In this document: one piece after another, positions 62,301 through 64,000 of the stretch
Position numbering within the stretch: the stretch's first letter is position 1
Layout: every line of letters begins with the position of its first letter
Notes under the pieces: model-generated
Databases searched by the model: none
Seen by the model: only the letters and a program-made list of their open reading frames with translations
Told to the model about the DNA's origin: nothing
Assembly (NCBI GenBank): GCA_030583665.1
Contig: CP129469.1
Location: 1,603,043-1,667,042 of the forward strand
Source of the DNA: Candidatus Jettenia sp. AMX2
Lineage (GTDB): Bacteria > Planctomycetota > Brocadiia > Brocadiales > Brocadiaceae
Length of the DNA: 64,000 nt
Direction of reading: 5' to 3'
Made by a program: the position numbers and the translations under genes

Positions 62301-63111
62301 GTAAAATTTTCTCAATCTTTTCCTCTGCCTTTTTTATCAGTTCCGGGTCATCAATCTCTGATTTCATCAGTTCTAATTCCCTTGCAAGGGATTGCTCCCT
62401 CTCGGAGGTTCTCTGTTTAACGTCTTCCAGTTCCTGGGTAAAAAAGGATACAATAGCATCTCTTTCCTTAAGATTAGCCTGAGACGTTGCCGTGTAACCT
62501 CTTGAAACATCAATCTCTTTTCTTATTGTTTGAATCTGTTCGTAAGGGACAGTCTTCAGTGCTTCATCTATTTTCTGAATAGATTCCAGCAATGCCACCT
62601 GATCATCATAAGCCCTTAATTGCCTTCTCAGGGCTGCGATCTGATCCTCGTAAGTCTCAATCAATTCCTTATCGACATCGATCCTTTCTCTGAAAACGGA
62701 AAGTTCCTTATTAAGGAATTCAAAAAATCCTGGGTCAATATCACTTGCCCTGTAATCCCTGCTCTCTTGCCGCAATGTTTCCAGTTCGGCATTTGCCGAC
62801 TCAATATCCGTTTTTAAATCTGATATCAATAACTCTAATTCCCGGATAGTTTTTTCAGCATGTGACCTTGTTTCCTCCGTTTTTTCCCTTGCCTTCTCAA
62901 CATCTTCCGCTCTTACTGTTATGCCCATTTCCGCAATTTTTATTTCTCCGGTTCTTCTCTCCGTAGCCTGAACCGTTGCAGACAGAGAGAAATTTACATA
63001 CCAAAAACAAATACCGAGATAGAGCAGAATAACAGGGAAAATATTCCTTTTTTTCTCTGGTATGTGATTCCAAAACATTCCGGTTCTCCTAAAATGCATT
63101 ATCTTTTTCAT
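59356..63111 (-). CDS. Giant MscS-family mechanosensitive channel (KefA/MscK-like)
   Basis: 1251 residues. Signal/anchor at the start, then about 500 residues of charged coiled coil (about residues 60-560), several membrane helices, and the C-terminal MscS core: helix ...AFGIGVGFGMQNIISNFV, beta domain SGIILLFERPLRVGDVITLE. The large periplasmic coiled coil exceeds that of E. coli MscK (about 1120 residues in total). Function: osmotic release, maybe with a sensor role for the coiled-coil part. Confidence 0.87.
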   Translation of the reverse strand: MKKIMHFRRTGMFWNHIPEKKRNIFPVILLYLGICFWYVNFSLSATVQATERRTGEIKIAEMGITVRAEDVEKAREKTEETRSHAEKTIRELELLISDLKTDIESANAELETLRQESRDYRASDIDPGFFEFLNKELSVFRERIDVDKELIETYEDQIAALRRQLRAYDDQVALLESIQKIDEALKTVPYEQIQTIRKEIDVSRGYTATSQANLKERDAIVSFFTQELEDVKQRTSEREQSLARELELMKSEIDDPELIKKAEEKIEKILHLRRLVNEKWVTIFQTRLKTAHIRYDQALQILKNADLNVAFLAEKINRLEKKKESEELERKQIELEAARNSEEVHLKIAEKTRAEAEKAFQEAVRKEEEAALKQQIAVSPERKRVLELEAEVHRQAGLVARRKDELITDGTQRYRDITEYKKLEADLGLLLNKSIIPSEIGESLKKVESEIRRFSYSRIAVENLIGLLQQEESLLADNLTKAYNEAVRTENEIAAFQNKELAQMAKEYAYQRIELLDEQRKLISARLERLNERLEIKNDALTLLEKKKEELLALRAANIWTREESDISVETIKAVYTDLTDLYGHIDYLFASVDEKGRRMMAYLYEKKGTITFWIRLGLLTTLLAGLWFIKRRFYKWSAGRIQALYEVYVSYYKSRLLPGLFIIAQKSITFLLITIFFLIFSVLFRIDDPAIIAVILVLTLITAYKVLKGFLVESISPEKGDKKLITSFAYVSPIHLYKSLNAILLFSLISLSTISVLTVFSYKHDVIELLWFIYRVGMLILLLWLATQKTLLFKLLPNVESQLGKLIYRIITIIYPVFIVFVVSLFAIRSLGYSVLTYALLRTCIKSFVIVFIAFFIWKYLDSRLNYLKESRLKSDTGRKTASDSEEKKLIPLEFCDIVLKYSISLITAIVVIRVWFMAFYDALYSPAAPYIVQKTFRYVNSVFDTIKRWMQYRFVFEEGRYTTPVKIIFALIILIIAFFAARYIKNLLEEKVFNKFRLERGPRQTLSNIIRYTIVAIAAVIGLNMAGIPLRSLTIFAGAFGIGVGFGMQNIISNFVSGIILLFERPLRVGDVITLEDGVLGTIERINARSTTLLTPDGITITVPNAKFIDNRVTNWTLPTSRLRGVVKVGVAYGSDVNLVKKCLLDIAKQNTNVKIYPEPFVRFAEFGDNALKFELYFWGDDPGKRWFTMSELHFAIDEVFRKNNIVIAFPLRDIHIRSVVPFPVPFQDKQGEMKKDEFQDTILKKTNE

Positions 63112-63427
63112 AATACCCTGTATAATGGTAAAAATTATTGTTGTCTCTATTGTCTGTAACCAGTGAAGCTATTCTGTTCTGCGGAAAAAATGTACCTAAG
63201 CAGCAAGGCTTACGTGCGTAAGTTTAGCAGTAAATTTTCTCAAATTCTAGAATATTTTATACAGAATCTTTGAATGTTAAGCCTGAGTACTTATTAATCT
63301 AAAAAGGATAATTTATCGGATGGGAATTTATCTTGAACCAGGTATGATCGGGTGTTGTTAAAATACAAACGTTGTAAACAGGGAAAATAACGCCAAACAA
63401 TCCCTTCCCCGTTTTAATTTTGAAAAA
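63112..63427. other. Intergenic stretch between the MscS and USP genes
   Basis: No gene visible. CTTACGTGCGTAAG at about 63209-63222 forms a short dyad; otherwise AT-rich sequence typical of a promoter region, though it should hold the mscS promoter on the minus strand. Confidence 0.4.
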
Positions 63428-63865
63428 CTACATTTTTACCTGCTTTCTCACACATAACACCGGACAATGTGCCTTTTTTATTACATTCTCTGCTACGCTG
63501 CCAATAACCATATGTGCAATACCTGTACGGCCTTGAGTGCCCATGACTATAAGATCTATCTCTTTATCGAGCGCAGCCTTTATGATTTCATCGGCGGGGT
63601 TACCAGCCGTAATCAGGATTTCTGACTTTATACAATTTTTTGCATCTTCCGGAATCTCATCTATGAGTTTTTTGTTAAGCATCTCAACCGTTTCCGAATC
63701 AAGGCTATATTCGGTACCCAACCGGAGTCCTCCATAGTCAATTTTATCCTCTACGTATATAAGGTAAAGCCTGGCCGCATCCTTTACAGCCAGTTTTACA
63801 GCATATCTCAGCGCGTTAACTGAACTCTCTGAAAAATCAAGGGGACAAAGAATTTTCTTAAACAT
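63428..63865 (-). CDS. Universal stress protein, second copy
   Basis: 145 residues with the ATP-binding signature MGTQGRTGIAHMVIGSVAEN. Similar to the 27.5-kb USP in both length and motif (SALRYAVKLAVKDAARLYLI corresponds to LALKYAISLSLKDEAKLYLM). CGGAGAAGACC precedes the ATG. A single gene; the region to the right edge (63866-64000) shows no coding sequence. Confidence 0.92.
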   Translation of the reverse strand: MFKKILCPLDFSESSVNALRYAVKLAVKDAARLYLIYVEDKIDYGGLRLGTEYSLDSETVEMLNKKLIDEIPEDAKNCIKSEILITAGNPADEIIKAALDKEIDLIVMGTQGRTGIAHMVIGSVAENVIKKAHCPVLCVRKQVKM

Positions 63866-64000
63866 TTTGGTCTTCTCCGTTTTGCATGGATAAAAAACAT
63901 AAACATTTTTTCGGGAAGTCTTATCACATAGTAAGGTATACTTTTACGATAAGATAAAAAAATAAAATATGAAAACCTCGTCAGTTTACCGCAACCTTTT

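Noticed and set aside
1-64000. CRISPR array
   Set aside because: Repeats in the window are dispersed hairpins or protein-coding tandem units; no regularly spaced short repeats with unique spacers were seen.

Overview
The window looks like a chromosomal segment of an anammox-type planctomycete (order Brocadiales). This is inferred, not proven. The evidence is a set of multiheme c-type cytochromes with non-canonical haem motifs (CX3CH and CX4CH), anaerobic (cbi-type) cobalamin genes, a planctomycete-style prepilin, a PheT of only 666 residues without the EMAP-type tRNA-binding domain, and many radical-SAM/NAD/nickel-cofactor genes. Gene density is moderate. Many intergenic gaps are filled with dispersed repeats.

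Layout. 0-5 kb: a metallo-beta-lactamase/rhodanese fusion, a PflX-type radical SAM protein, and several gene remnants (DUF433 antitoxin, rhodanese, AAA ATPase, M28 peptidase). 5-11.6 kb: cobalamin genes cbiL, cbiE, cbiD and a cbiX-cbiC fusion, interrupted by a LuxR-type regulator and a frameshifted secreted Ig-like protein. 12-22 kb: dusB, menG, and the translation cluster thrS // infC-rpmI-rplT-pheS-pheT, where infC uses an AUU start and an approximately 800-bp repeat block separates thrS from infC; a tRNA-Val(GAC) precedes thrS. 22-30 kb: nadA, larE, a prepilin gene downstream of a c-di-GMP-I (GEMM) riboswitch and terminator, an AmmeMemoRadiSam-type radical SAM enzyme, a universal stress protein, and a 137-residue protein ending in an NrdD-like glycyl-radical segment. 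30-42 kb: nitroreductase, PEGA and Slp lipoproteins, CapA, a hydrolase/phosphoribosyltransferase pair, a TetR regulator, nadD, larC, YajQ, a zincin and an IS3 remnant.

42.6-48.2 kb is the most unusual block. It holds three multiheme c-type cytochromes (22 candidate haem sites), a split cytochrome b and a class III aminotransferase, all on the minus strand and partly overlapping. The cytochrome b keeps all four haem-ligand histidines with b6-like spacing. It has lost the cd-loop, the PEWY glutamate is replaced, and no Rieske gene is present. It therefore looks like a quinone/multiheme-cytochrome module that does not run a normal Q-cycle.

48.4-63.9 kb: a U32 peptidase-like protein, then a lipid-type operon (acyl reductase-like SDR, SCP2 protein, RND exporter, AMP-ligase-like protein) behind a clear sigma-54 promoter. 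Immediately upstream lie an NtrC-type activator and its histidine kinase. A giant MscS channel and a second universal stress protein follow.

Repeats. At least six dispersed families recur between genes. One approximately 300-bp family occurs four times with terminal direct repeats. Another contains palindromes inserted into the centres of other palindromes, giving empty, single and double states at different loci. Repeat sequence has also been drawn into coding ends (the CbiL C-terminus, false N-terminal extensions of DusB and the M28 fragment).
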